64,000 nt of DNA from Verrucomicrobiaceae bacterium (GCA_024232965.1 JACKQF010000002.1:930001-994000); one strand, 5' to 3'; positions 7,944 to 17,342 are shown, counted from the first letter of the stretch. Notes: generated from the letters alone by a model not told the origin. A program made the numbers and translations.

Positions 7944-10760
7944 ATGAGACTCAAAAAATCCGTTTGGAGGAGTGTGTCTGTGCTCGTCCTCTTGGCGACC
8001 TCCCCGACGGGTCGAACGACGGAGGCATCACTGCTGGAGAAATTTGCCCACAAATGTAGGGAGGCTCCATCCTGGAATGTCGTGGTCGTCTCTGGACGGT
8101 CGGCTCCCGGTCAATCCGCGGAAGGTGGGCGGAGGATCTACTTCAGTAAACCGGGCCGTCTGCGCGCCGAACCGGAGGGTGACGACAAACCACTGATCGT
8201 GGTCAATGAATCGCAAGGCTGGGTTTACGCCCCCCGCGATAAAGAGTACTTTGCCGTCACCGAGGCAGATGCTGTGCGCCTGCTCCAAAGCGTCGGCCTG
8301 GCCCTTCCGCTAGTTGCTGACCCAGATCAGATGGAGGGCTTTGACGAGCGGCTGAAGTCCACTCCCACACCGGAGCCATTTGCGGGCGCTTCCTGCCTGC
8401 GCCATGATCTGAGCTTCGAGCACGGCACGCTCACACTCTGGCTGGAAGATCTTCCCGATGGCCCAAGGTTGCACGGTGCAGAGTGGGACCCCGCTGCACC
8501 CTCGGACGGCGTCACGCGGCCGAAACAAACCGAAATCTATCGAGATTGGAAGTCCGAGAAAGCAGAGGCGGCGCTCTTCACTTTTACCCCGCCGGAAGGC
8601 GCTCACGTAATCGACGCCCTATCGCGTCGGCAGTCTGCCAAGGTTAACCCGATCAAGGCACCAACGGCCGACGGCCACCTGACCCGCGACCTCATCAAAC
8701 GCCAACAGGTCTGGATGGAGCACCAGTTGGTGGATCGTTTCGTCAAGCGTCACCAAAATGAGCCTTGGTTGACCGCAGCTACTGCGCTGCTTCGGGCCAC
8801 CGTGCCCTTTTTGTGCACCAACGCGACTAAGGACCAAGTAACAGGAACAACCAAGCGTCCCCCGCTAGACCTCAAACAAACAGGTCACGACTTGATCGCC
8901 CAAGGATGCGACGACCCGGTTTTTTGTTTTGCCGTCGGATCTCTCGAGTCCTTCCAGCGGAGAACCACGAGGGAGGATGCGGACATCGTGTTCAAGAAAC
9001 TCCCGGCACTCACAACGGGTGAGGATACTGCCTTCATCAAGGCGCTCATTGTTTCGTGGTTGTGGCAGTCCTCTTACGCGGGTGAGCCTGCGGCGCGGCG
9101 GAGGGACGTCTGGGATGCATGCCAGCAACTGCTGCCGGACCTGATCATCGCAACACTGGAAGAGGCCACTGCACCGGAGGACAGTCTCTGTCTCGCACAG
9201 ACGATCTACGGCAGCGCCACACAAATCTTCCTGAATGCCCCCGACAACTCGATGAAGGCACGGCTGGCCCAATGCAAGGGTGCCCCCTGGCTGGTGGATA
9301 CCTTGATTGCCGAGATCGAAGTCAAAGAGGGCTGGAAGGCACGCGGCAGCGGATGGGCATCAACCGTCACCGAAGAAGGGTGGCGAGGATTTGAGCAGCA
9401 CCTGTCCAGCGCACGCCAGAACCTCGTCAGCGCCTGGAAGGCCCGGCCAGACGCCCCCTGGGCCGCCAGCCTCATGATCCCAGTCACCATGGCTGGGCAC
9501 GGCCTGCCAGGGCTGAATGAAAGAGAGTGGTTTGATCGCGCCACGACGGCGATCTTTGACCACTCACCCGCCTATACAAATCTGTTGTTGGCATTGCTAC
9601 CGCGCTGGGGGGGGAGTCACGAGCAGATGTTGGACTTTGCAAAGGCCTGCGCAGACACCCAGCGCTACGACACCATCGTGCCATCGCGCCTATTTGTCGC
9701 GGTGAAGAACGTAGCGGCAGACCTCGCTTGCATGGATGAAGTACACCGCGATCCCGAGCTTTGCCGCCGCATCGTAGCCCTTCAGCAGGCCATGCTGAAC
9801 AGTGCTCAGACCGCCACCCACAGCCACTACTTCCGCTCCTTCCTGGTGGCCAACGCCTTCCTAGCCCGCGACTATGAAACGGCAGCCGCAGCATTGTCCC
9901 AGCTGCAATCGCCGGTCCATGATGAAGCCGTGGCAAGACTAGCCTACTTTGGCAAACCGCCGCTCGTGTGGAAGGGCATGCTGGCCCTGCATGCGGCGCC
10001 GGATGCATTCAAACACTTCCTGGAAGCAGAGGCACTCTACAACGCTGGTGACCTTCCAAAAGCACGCCAGAGCTACCAACGAGCACGGAGCGCGGGAGGA
10101 GGATCCGCCGAAAAGCCCGCCCTACAACTCATCAACATGCGCCTCGCCGCGATCGCGGTCGAAGAACGGCTCGCCACCAAAGGATGGGTCACCCTGCAGC
10201 CCAACGAACAACGCCAGTTGTGGATGCCTCAAACCGGCAATTGGTGGAATTTTCCCGACGGTTCGATCAGTTTTAAGAGCGCCTCCGATGACACCGAAGG
10301 TCGCGTCCTATTGAACGCGCGAATTGGACTTGAGTTCGAAGTGCGCGGCAAGCTGGACGCACCAGCCGAGCTCGATCACCCACAGCTTGGCATCGTCTTC
10401 GGATATCAGTGGGATCACAACGGCTTTGCCACCGCCGTAGCAGGTGTTACACGCCGCAATCCAGTCGCTTACGGTGCAGCATTGGTTCCCATGGCCTACG
10501 ATTGGACAGACAAAAGACCCTTCGGCCGGGCCAAAATAAGGTCCGACTCCAGCTTTCGATTTCGCGTGGAAAAAGGCATCGCAACCCTCTGGATCGACGA
10601 AAAAATGGTCCTTTCGGCGGTGGCTATGGACCTTTTCAAGCACCGCTCCCCGTGGCGCGAAATGGACCCCAATGCGAACCTCTTCGGCTTTGGTGCCAAC
10701 TTTTTCCCAAAGGGCGAAACTCGCCTCAAGGACATCGCATTCCGCCGTTTAGGCGATTGA
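7944..10760 (+). CDS. Large secreted protein with N-terminal LolA-like and C-terminal jelly-roll-like region
   Basis: The 938-residue protein starts at MRLKKSVWRSVSVLVLLATS, a signal peptide. Residues about 25-190 resemble LolA/DUF2092-type periplasmic domains (KPGRLRAEPEGDDKPLIVVN, then GWVYAPRDKEYF). The middle is alpha-helical with a TPR-like stretch (LEAEALYNAGDLPKARQSY, near residue 695). The last 170 residues look like a concanavalin-type sheet domain (IGLEFEVRGKL, FRFRVEKGIATLWIDEK). No enzyme motif is visible. It lies between the two copies of the transporter 3' end, opposite to their direction, so it may have been placed there by the event that broke the second transporter. Function unknown. 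Confidence 0.75.
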   Translation: MRLKKSVWRSVSVLVLLATSPTGRTTEASLLEKFAHKCREAPSWNVVVVSGRSAPGQSAEGGRRIYFSKPGRLRAEPEGDDKPLIVVNESQGWVYAPRDKEYFAVTEADAVRLLQSVGLALPLVADPDQMEGFDERLKSTPTPEPFAGASCLRHDLSFEHGTLTLWLEDLPDGPRLHGAEWDPAAPSDGVTRPKQTEIYRDWKSEKAEAALFTFTPPEGAHVIDALSRRQSAKVNPIKAPTADGHLTRDLIKRQQVWMEHQLVDRFVKRHQNEPWLTAATALLRATVPFLCTNATKDQVTGTTKRPPLDLKQTGHDLIAQGCDDPVFCFAVGSLESFQRRTTREDADIVFKKLPALTTGEDTAFIKALIVSWLWQSSYAGEPAARRRDVWDACQQLLPDLIIATLEEATAPEDSLCLAQTIYGSATQIFLNAPDNSMKARLAQCKGAPWLVDTLIAEIEVKEGWKARGSGWASTVTEEGWRGFEQHLSSARQNLVSAWKARPDAPWAASLMIPVTMAGHGLPGLNEREWFDRATTAIFDHSPAYTNLLLALLPRWGGSHEQMLDFAKACADTQRYDTIVPSRLFVAVKNVAADLACMDEVHRDPELCRRIVALQQAMLNSAQTATHSHYFRSFLVANAFLARDYETAAAALSQLQSPVHDEAVARLAYFGKPPLVWKGMLALHAAPDAFKHFLEAEALYNAGDLPKARQSYQRARSAGGGSAEKPALQLINMRLAAIAVEERLATKGWVTLQPNEQRQLWMPQTGNWWNFPDGSISFKSASDDTEGRVLLNARIGLEFEVRGKLDAPAELDHPQLGIVFGYQWDHNGFATAVAGVTRRNPVAYGAALVPMAYDWTDKRPFGRAKIRSDSSFRFRVEKGIATLWIDEKMVLSAVAMDLFKHRSPWREMDPNANLFGFGANFFPKGETRLKDIAFRRLGD

Positions 10761-10770
10761 GTTGCCCTCC

Positions 10771-10917
10771 TCAATGCACCGGGTGGAAGGGCCAAAAAAC
10801 AGGCACCAGCAGGATGATCATCGTCACCAGGGTCAGGGTCAGCAAGCCGCCGACCAGCAGGAAATCCGCGAAACGATACTTCCCCGGCCCGACGATGAGG
10901 ATGCAGGAAGGTTCAAA
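10771..10917 (-). repeat. Direct repeat of transporter 3' end, copy 2 (within intact gene)
   Basis: This is the counterpart of 7594-7740, part of the intact transporter gene. See the pseudogene entry for the comparison. Confidence 0.85.
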
Positions 10918-12543
10918 CGGGGTGATCAGCGAGCATGAAGCACTCAGCATCACGCCAAACGCAAACGGTCGCGGATCCACACCCATCGTGCCCGCGGCAT
11001 GCAGGGCCACCGGCAGCACCACCAGAGCAGCCGCTGCGTTGGACATCGGTTGCGTCAGGATGGCCGCCAACACGCAGAATCCCGCCAGCACCGCCCCAGG
11101 TCCAATGGGCGCCAACTGACTCATCACCGCCTCTGCCAGCAGCCGATCGGCGTGGCTGTGCTCCATCGCGGTGCCAAAGGCCGTCATTCCGGAAATCAGG
11201 ATCAAGAGCCGCCAGTCGATGTTTTCATAGGCCGTCTCCAGCGTTACGCAACGAGTCAGGACCGCCATCAGTGCCACAATCAAAAACGCGATGGCCGTGG
11301 GCACGATGCCGAGACTGCTGAGCACCACCGCCCCGATGAAAAGCCCCAGGAGGGCCAGCCCCCGGCGCCGCGCATTCGGCGAGAAGTTGTGCTGGCTGAT
11401 GATGACCATCTCTGAGTTCTCCTCATAGGTCTGAATGTGCTCCGGCGGCCCCTGCACCAGCAAAAGGTCACCCGCATGCATGCGGATATCCCCCATGTGA
11501 TTGACCAGGGATCGATCCCCACGGAGAATGGCCAGCACCGAAAGACCTGTGCGCTGGCGAAATCGGCTCTCCTTCAGCGTCCTCCCCACTAGGCCAGAGC
11601 GCGGGGTCAGCACGACCTCCGCGGCCAGAGCGTCGCTGGTATCAACCCCTGAGCTGCGCAGTGTGGCATCCTCAGCGATGTCGAGCCCCTCGATTTTCTT
11701 CACCTTCATCAGGTTCTGCACCTCCCCTGCGACCAGGACGATGTCTTGCTCCCGAAACTTCACGCTGCGCCGCGGCTCGATTTCTTGCCCGTCGCGCACG
11801 ATGCGCAGGACCTGGAATTCCATCACCGAAAAGTCCGACTTAAAGACGCGCTGCCCGATGATGGGCGAATTGGGCAAAATGACGACCTCCGCCAAGTATT
11901 GCCGCACGCCACCATCGCCGACGCCCCCACTCTTAGCGCGATCTGGCAGCAGGCGGACGCCGATGAAAGCCATGTAAAGGATCCCGGTCACGACCAAAAT
12001 CAGCCCCACACAGGCGGGCTCGAACATCCCAATCTCCGTCATCCCCGCCTTTTTCAGGAAACCGCTAACCGCCACGTTGGTGGAGGTGCCGATGACCGTG
12101 CAGGTGCCGCCGAGGATCGAGGAAAAGGCCAACCCCATCAGCAATCGCGATGGCGCGATCTTCATGCGCCGCGCCACGCTGGTCACGGGACCCAGGAACA
12201 TGGCGGTCACAGTCGTATTGTTCATGAAGGCGGACACGCCACCGACGCCAAACATCAACACCAGCTGCAGCTGCGAGAGCGAATTGCCAAAGCCGCGCAT
12301 GATCAGATCCCCCACGGCATCCAGCACGCCCGTCTCGCGCAAGGCCGCACCGATGACGAAAATCGCCGCCAGCATGACGATGACGTTGCTGCTAAAGCCA
12401 GCAAAGGCCTCCTCTACCGACAAAATCCCGACCAGCACTAGGATTGACAGCAAGCCCAGCGTCACGATGTCCACAGACACCTTCTCCGTGGCGAAGAGTG
12501 CCACTGCGGTGATGAGCAGGCCGATGACGATCCAGGGTTCCAT
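10771..12543 (-). CDS. DASS/SLC13-type anion transporter with TrkA-C (RCK_C) domains
   Basis: The 590-residue membrane protein has transmembrane segments at both ends. A cytoplasmic insert at about residues 205-375 carries two RCK_C-like repeats (VVILPNSPIIGQRVFKSDF and VVLTPRSGLVGRTLKESRF). The family motif region TSTNVAVSGFLKKAGM and the terminal ITPFEPSCILIVGPGKYRF are present. Such proteins are usually sodium-coupled dicarboxylate, sulfate or phosphate carriers, and the RCK_C subgroup is often linked to sulfate or sulfur compounds. The substrate cannot be read from the sequence. The stop is 10 bases from the end of the convergent gene at 10760. Confidence 0.9.
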   Translation of the reverse strand: MEPWIVIGLLITAVALFATEKVSVDIVTLGLLSILVLVGILSVEEAFAGFSSNVIVMLAAIFVIGAALRETGVLDAVGDLIMRGFGNSLSQLQLVLMFGVGGVSAFMNNTTVTAMFLGPVTSVARRMKIAPSRLLMGLAFSSILGGTCTVIGTSTNVAVSGFLKKAGMTEIGMFEPACVGLILVVTGILYMAFIGVRLLPDRAKSGGVGDGGVRQYLAEVVILPNSPIIGQRVFKSDFSVMEFQVLRIVRDGQEIEPRRSVKFREQDIVLVAGEVQNLMKVKKIEGLDIAEDATLRSSGVDTSDALAAEVVLTPRSGLVGRTLKESRFRQRTGLSVLAILRGDRSLVNHMGDIRMHAGDLLLVQGPPEHIQTYEENSEMVIISQHNFSPNARRRGLALLGLFIGAVVLSSLGIVPTAIAFLIVALMAVLTRCVTLETAYENIDWRLLILISGMTAFGTAMEHSHADRLLAEAVMSQLAPIGPGAVLAGFCVLAAILTQPMSNAAAALVVLPVALHAAGTMGVDPRPFAFGVMLSASCSLITPFEPSCILIVGPGKYRFADFLLVGGLLTLTLVTMIILLVPVFWPFHPVH

Positions 12544-12644
12544 AAACTGTGCCGGTCATGCTGGCCCAAAACCCGCCCCGCCGCCAGTGCCAACCGCGAC
12601 CCATGGCGAGAATCCCACAATGCACCGCCAAATGACAAAGCTGG

Positions 12645-14300
12645 ATGCAAGACCGGGTTTCCCGGCTAAACATGCACGGAATGCTTGCCGCCGACCGCCG
12701 ACCCGCTGACTCCGAAACCGCCTGGAAGACCCGTTTTTTCTGGCTGCTGCTGGGTGTGGTGGTCGTGCGCGGGCTTTTCCTCGTCTTCTTCGTCGAAAGC
12801 ACGGATCTGGCGGGCGATGAGGCCTATTACTGGGATTGGGGCCGTCGTCCGGACTGGGGCTACTACAGCAAGCCACCGATGATCGGTTGGCTGAACGCGC
12901 TGGCAGGTTGGCTGAGCGGCAATTCGGAGTGGGGTCCGCGAATCGGCGCCCTGCTGCTCGGCACCCTGTCCCTGGTGGTGGCGTGGCTGTTTGCGCGGGC
13001 GCTGTTTGGGCTGCGCACGGCTTTCTGGGCGGCGCTGCTGGTGGTCTGCACGCCGGCCAATGGCGCGCTGAGCTTGTTCTTCACGATCGATGCGCCGCTG
13101 GTGCTGCTGTGGACGCTGGGGCTGTGGCTCTTCTGGCGCGCGGCGGAGGTGCCGCAGTCTTGGGGGCGCTGGATCTTGCTGGGGCTGGTGCTCGGCCTGG
13201 GGGTCCTGAGCAAGCAGATGATGCTGGTCTTTCCCGTGCTGATGCTCCTCTGGGCGGCCTTGAGCCCGGCGGATCGCGGCCTTTTGCGACGCCCGGGGCT
13301 GTGGCTGGCGGTGCTGATCGAGTTTGTGTTTCTGATCCCTGTCCTGCTCTGGAATGCCCGCCATCAGTGGATCACCGTCCAGCACACCGCGCATCACTTT
13401 GACGACAATTCCCACTCGCTGGGAGACTACGTCGTGACCTTCCTGCAATTCCCTGGGCTGCAGGCGGCGGTGTATTCGCCGGTGACCTGGGCGCTGATCG
13501 TGGTGGTGCTCTGGCAGCTCTCGCGGCAGTGGCGGGCGATGTCTCGCACCGTCTTGCTGCTGCTGGTCTTCTCCGTGCCGGTGCTGCTCGTCTTTACGCT
13601 GCTGGCCCTGCGGCAGGAGATCAATCCCAACTGGCCGGCGGTCTTTTACATCCCGGCATTCCTCCTGGCGGCGGCTTGGTTTGAAGGGCAGATCACTGGA
13701 AGGGCCGCCCCTGGCTGGAAAAAGTGGAGCCTGTGGGTTGGGGCCGTTTTTTCCGCAGCGGTCTATGTTTTGGCACTGGTGATCCCATCCGTCGGCTGGA
13801 CCGGGCACAACACGCTGGATCCCTTTGCCTTCCTGCGCGGTTGGCGGGAGATGGGGGCGGATGTCGGCACCTATCTGGCGCGCGTGCCTAGACCGGACAA
13901 GACCTTCGTCGTCGTGCTCGGCCACCGCTACAACGCGGCGGAGATGGCCTTTTACGTTCCCGGGCAGCCCACCACCTTTCGCTGGGAACCCGATGGCAAA
14001 ATCATGTCGCAGTACGAAATCTGGCCCGCCCCGACGGATCGCGTCGGCTGGGATGCGCTGATCGTTTATCCCGACTCGGAGAAGGGCAAGCTGGACCTCA
14101 GCTACTTCATCCGCCGCTTCTTTGCCAAGTACGAGAAGCAGGGCGATGTCCACATCGAGATCGGCAATGGCCGCGCCCATGACGCACAGATCTTCTTCTG
14201 CCAGGGCATGACGGAGTGGCCGCCGTCCAAGCCGGAACAACTGGCGCGCGACCCAGAGATGAAAGCCCGCATCGAGAGCAAAGAAACCGCAAAGCCATGA
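12645..14300 (+). CDS. PMT/ArnT-type membrane glycosyltransferase
   Basis: The protein is up to 551 residues with about ten membrane segments. The first loop carries DLAGDEAYYWDWGRRPDWGY followed by YSKPPMIGW, the acidic catalytic loop of the dolichyl/undecaprenyl-phosphate-sugar glycosyltransferases (PF13231 type). These move a sugar from a polyprenyl phosphate donor to lipid A, protein or another acceptor outside the inner membrane. The start is uncertain. The ATG at 12672 is as likely as 12645, and neither has a strong ribosome site. Its stop overlaps the start of the PAP2 gene (ATGA at 14297), so the two are translationally coupled and may act on the same polyprenyl-linked substrate. Confidence 0.88.
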   Translation: MQDRVSRLNMHGMLAADRRPADSETAWKTRFFWLLLGVVVVRGLFLVFFVESTDLAGDEAYYWDWGRRPDWGYYSKPPMIGWLNALAGWLSGNSEWGPRIGALLLGTLSLVVAWLFARALFGLRTAFWAALLVVCTPANGALSLFFTIDAPLVLLWTLGLWLFWRAAEVPQSWGRWILLGLVLGLGVLSKQMMLVFPVLMLLWAALSPADRGLLRRPGLWLAVLIEFVFLIPVLLWNARHQWITVQHTAHHFDDNSHSLGDYVVTFLQFPGLQAAVYSPVTWALIVVVLWQLSRQWRAMSRTVLLLLVFSVPVLLVFTLLALRQEINPNWPAVFYIPAFLLAAAWFEGQITGRAAPGWKKWSLWVGAVFSAAVYVLALVIPSVGWTGHNTLDPFAFLRGWREMGADVGTYLARVPRPDKTFVVVLGHRYNAAEMAFYVPGQPTTFRWEPDGKIMSQYEIWPAPTDRVGWDALIVYPDSEKGKLDLSYFIRRFFAKYEKQGDVHIEIGNGRAHDAQIFFCQGMTEWPPSKPEQLARDPEMKARIESKETAKP

Positions 14301-14923
14301 ACGGGGAGCTGACCCTGCTGCACCACATCAACCGGGACTGGACCCACCCGGTGCTGGACTACCTGATGCCCGCGATCTCGGCGATCGAGGCCTGGTTGCC
14401 TTTCCTCATCGCCATCGCCCTGATCACCGCCTGGCGCGGCGGGCGTCATGCGCGGCTGATGGTCCTGTGCCTCGGCCTAGCCATCGGCATCGGCGATGGC
14501 ATCGTGTCCAAGAGCCTGAAATCCGCCGTCGGTCGCACTCGGCCGCGCGATGCGATGAGCGGGGTGATGATCCGCGATCTGGCACCTGCCAAACCCGCCG
14601 TGATGCGTCTTTTCCAAACCCCGATCCAAAAGCTCAGCAAGGAGCCGAAAAAGGTCGAGCCCGGTAAGTCCTTCCCCTCCAGCCACACCGTGAACCTCTT
14701 CGCCGCCGCGACCGTGGTGGCGATGTTTTACCGCGGCTGGGGCATCGGCCTCTACGTGCTGGCCTTTGCCGTCGCTTACTCGCGCATCTACGTCGGCGCA
14801 CATTGGCCCGGCGATATCCCGCCCTCCGCCGGGCTGGGAATCCTGGTCGGCTGGGGCATCACCACGCTCGTGCTGCGGTGGCTCGGCCCAAAGCTCAGTT
14901 CAAGAGACGCAGCGCATCCCTGA
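14297..14923 (+). CDS. PAP2-family membrane phosphatase
   Basis: The 208-residue protein starts at MNGELTLLHHINRDW, using the ATGA overlap with the upstream glycosyltransferase. All three PAP2 motifs are visible: KSAVGRTRPR, FPSSHTVN and SRIYVGAHWPGD, with the two catalytic histidines. Five or six membrane segments are predicted. Such enzymes remove phosphate from lipid pyrophosphates or phosphates such as undecaprenyl pyrophosphate or lipid A. Coupling to the glycosyltransferase suggests recycling of the polyprenyl carrier or preparing its acceptor, which is inference. Its 3' end overlaps the convergent ruvA gene by 29 bases. Confidence 0.92.
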   Translation: MNGELTLLHHINRDWTHPVLDYLMPAISAIEAWLPFLIAIALITAWRGGRHARLMVLCLGLAIGIGDGIVSKSLKSAVGRTRPRDAMSGVMIRDLAPAKPAVMRLFQTPIQKLSKEPKKVEPGKSFPSSHTVNLFAAATVVAMFYRGWGIGLYVLAFAVAYSRIYVGAHWPGDIPPSAGLGILVGWGITTLVLRWLGPKLSSRDAAHP

Positions 14924-15509
14924 TCAGACGATCCGGGCCAGCATTGACATCGTAGCCGGGCTCTTTCACCAGGGCGTTCACCGTCTTTTGCGCGTCCGCC
15001 TGCTTGAAGCCCAGCGCGATCAGCGCCAGCACCGCATCGCTCTGCGCCTCGCGACCTGGGTCGTGGGAGCCCCGCGCCGTCTCCGCCGCCTGCCAGGCAT
15101 CCACCACGCCGACCTTGTCTTTGAGCTCCAAAACAATGCGCTCTGCCGTCTTCCCGCCGACGCCTTTGATGCGCGCCAGGGCCTTCGTATCATTGTGAAT
15201 GACCGCGTCCTTAAACGCCGCCACCGGCATCCCGCTGAGGACCGCTAGCCCCATCTTGGGACCAACGCCAGAGACGCGATCGATCAACAGCCGGAACAGA
15301 TCCCGCTCCTCTGCCGTAGCAAAGCCAAACAGGCTCTGCCCCTGATCCGTGATGTGGTGATGCGTCAGCAACTGCACCTGCGCACCCACCGCCGGCAATT
15401 TGTCGAAGGTAGAAAGCGGGATTAGCACCTGATAGCCCACGCCATTCACATCCACCGTCGCCCCATTCGGCAACGCCTCCACCAGTTGTCCTCGCACAAA
15501 AGCAATCAT
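14895..15509 (-). CDS. ruvA: Holliday junction helicase subunit RuvA
   Basis: The 204-residue protein starts at MIAFVRGQLVEALPNGATVD (ATG at 15507-15509, with GGCGGG just upstream). It shows the RuvA OB fold (VDVNGVGYQVLIP), two helix-hairpin-helix units (LIDRVSGVGPKMGLAVLSG and LARIKGVGGKTAERIVLEL) and the C-terminal domain that binds RuvB (ALIALGFKQADAQKTVNAL). RuvA tetramers hold Holliday junctions while RuvB drives branch migration. A longer reading frame upstream runs through a dispersed repeat and is not part of the protein. No ruvB or ruvC is adjacent. Confidence 0.97.
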   Translation of the reverse strand: MIAFVRGQLVEALPNGATVDVNGVGYQVLIPLSTFDKLPAVGAQVQLLTHHHITDQGQSLFGFATAEERDLFRLLIDRVSGVGPKMGLAVLSGMPVAAFKDAVIHNDTKALARIKGVGGKTAERIVLELKDKVGVVDAWQAAETARGSHDPGREAQSDAVLALIALGFKQADAQKTVNALVKEPGYDVNAGPDRLIRDALRLLN

Positions 15510-15592
15510 CCCGCCATCAAGCCCCGCCTGCCCCAGCTTGCAAGAGCAATTGCAACCCCGACTCCAAGCACCCAGCCCCCAATCACCGACCC

Positions 15593-15657
15593 CATCGGGG
15601 CAAAAACCAGGCAAACAGCCCCCGAAGCTCGCAAAATCGTTCGGGAGGCAGAGCTCC
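15593..15657. repeat. Dispersed repeat, left copy
   Basis: The core at 15624-15649 (GAAGCTCGCAAAATCGTTCG then GGAGGC) is identical to 19505-19530. Similarity extends on both sides: a CAAAAA-purine stretch before, and AGAGCTCCC after, where the right copy has five extra bases. It is a member of a dispersed element family in this genome. The two copies bracket the toxin/RAYT island. Confidence 0.75.
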
Positions 15658-16147
15658 CACGCAGCAAAGAGCCCCCCCGTCATCACTTTTGGTGAATTCG
15701 ATTTTCACCCACCTGATGTGTCTGTCGTTTTACTCTCAACACATCTGCGGCGGGCGGGACATAGACGGCCCCGTCCTCGGTGGTGTGCATGGGCTGGGCG
15801 TTGGGGGGCGCGGGAATTAATGAGGGGAGCTCGGCACGCACACTGGCCTGCGGCCAGATCGTGCCATTGGCGTTATCCACATCCCTCCTTTCCCCAGACC
15901 CACCCGGTGCCGATCTGCCGCACCAAGGCCGACGGGCCATTGACGGTGAGCTCCCCCCTGCGTCGCGTCCGCGCAGGGTGGCGACGCCGGGATTACCGCG
16001 GGCAAGTCTTTACTTTGTCTGTCATCTTTTCAGCACGCAGACCAGCGTCAAATTTATCCGCTGGGTAGCTGTGCACCTCTGGAAAACCATCTCGCTACAA
16101 CGCGCCTCTGTGGCCCTCGCAGTCCTCTACGCTCGTCTTTGAAACCC

Positions 16148-16189
16148 TCATCTTTGGACACCGTTGCTTCATCTTTGGACACCTTTGCT
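16148..16189. repeat. Two tandem copies of a 21-bp unit
   Basis: TCATCTTTGGACACCGTTGC plus T is followed immediately by the same unit with one change (CCT for CCG). It lies about 20 bases beyond the stop of the immunity-like gene. No function can be read from it. Confidence 0.7.
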
Positions 16190-16210
16190 CTATAAACTTA
16201 CCTCATTGTA

Positions 16211-17314
16211 TCAGAGACGCGCCCGAAAATAACGCTTCAATGATTGGAGTTGGATCGACCAGAATGTTCTCGAAAGGCCCACAAAGGAGTCAAACTCGGT
16301 CACCGTCTTCACAAAGAGACTCGCCTGATGATCCGCCCGATACGGGTCCTGCTCGAGTGTGAGAATCATCGCGTCCCACGCAGCAATAGTGCGGCGCAGA
16401 CAATCGGAACCGGAGTTCACAAAGACAAAGTCGTCCTCATCCTCCCACTCCATCCAAAGCGTGTCAGTTATCTCCTCCCCGAAGACAGGACGTTGCGTTC
16501 GCGTTTTGTGCGTCGTGTTGCAGTAGTTCCAGGTTCCAATTCGCTGCAACTTTCCAGTAAGCCGACCGCCATACACCCACCTCTCCAACCTTGGGAAACC
16601 CGGTTCAAAGTCGAATTCAGTTTTGACAGCAGTATACGAGCTGTGCGGCACTGTACCTGTTTTATAAACATGAACGCCTTTTGGCAGGGCATGTCTCTCC
16701 CCGAGCCTGGAAGAAGACGGGGGAGGCAGACATACACCGCGAAAGATGGGAGGCTGATTGTCGGGCTCATGATCACCCACCCAGCCTTGGACGAGGACAA
16801 CGTCATCGTCATCACCAGCATCTACTAGCTCCCCAAATAATTGGTAAAGAGCATCCCCCCAAAACGACGATCCGCGCGGGAAATGAAACACGCCATGGTC
16901 GGCGCGGAGGAGTTTTTCGAAAAGCGTTTTCACGTCCCGCATCCGATGAACCGCTTCTTTGTCTGGTCCGTTCACGAAATCCATCCAAGCCACAGCGCAA
17001 CGTGCAAAGCAATCATAGTCGGTGTTCAGAAACCATAGACTCTCGTGATCGTTTGTTTTGATCCACATCTCACCACGAGGCTGAATCGCGAACACATCGT
17101 TTGTATGTCCCGGGAAAATCTGTGCACGCCTGAGCACAATTGAAGAGCGAGAAACTTCCCCAATTTTTACACCTGCATAGGTCTCACCTGAAGCCAACGC
17201 AATGACACTGCGATTTTGGTAATCTCGAAAATTGAAGTGCGCCTCATGATCGCCAGACAACATGATCGCTATTTCACCAGAATTAGGCGGGAGAAATGGT
17301 GTGTGATCGGTCAT
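16211..17314 (-). CDS. SUKH-like immunity protein candidate, two similar halves
   Basis: This 367-residue cytoplasmic protein has no signal peptide or membrane segment. Two places share the pattern of SUKH-4-type immunity proteins, where an aromatic-asparagine strand precedes a long helix: residues about 83-115 (GEMWIKTNDHESLWFLNTDY) and about 290-315 (DDFVFVNSGSDCLRRTIAAW). It sits 28 bases downstream of the deaminase-toxin gene on the same strand, the usual order for toxin then immunity. It would bind and neutralise the toxin in the producer's cytoplasm. The family call rests on pattern only. A tandem-SUKH or unrelated fold is possible. Confidence 0.5.
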   Translation of the reverse strand: MTDHTPFLPPNSGEIAIMLSGDHEAHFNFRDYQNRSVIALASGETYAGVKIGEVSRSSIVLRRAQIFPGHTNDVFAIQPRGEMWIKTNDHESLWFLNTDYDCFARCAVAWMDFVNGPDKEAVHRMRDVKTLFEKLLRADHGVFHFPRGSSFWGDALYQLFGELVDAGDDDDVVLVQGWVGDHEPDNQPPIFRGVCLPPPSSSRLGERHALPKGVHVYKTGTVPHSSYTAVKTEFDFEPGFPRLERWVYGGRLTGKLQRIGTWNYCNTTHKTRTQRPVFGEEITDTLWMEWEDEDDFVFVNSGSDCLRRTIAAWDAMILTLEQDPYRADHQASLFVKTVTEFDSFVGLSRTFWSIQLQSLKRYFRARL

Positions 17315-17342
17315 TTAGTTTAGTAACCAAGGAAGTGATGAG

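Larger units (their letters stand above)
15510..16210. other. Gene-poor stretch with repeat copy and protein remnants
   Basis: This 700-base stretch has no convincing gene. It holds the left copy of the dispersed repeat (15593-15657). On the minus strand near 15690-15980 there are short protein-like fragments in different frames (ELTVNGPSALVRQIGTGWVW, then NGTIWPQASVRAELPS), which looks like a decayed gene of unknown kind. A short tandem repeat lies at 16148-16189. The 15510-15560 part should contain the ruvA promoter. Confidence 0.45.

Noticed and set aside
12666..14240. A 524-codon open frame on the minus strand across the glycosyltransferase
   Set aside because: It is very rich in Gln, Arg and His, without any domain. 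It is a by-product of the high GC content of the membrane-protein gene on the plus strand.
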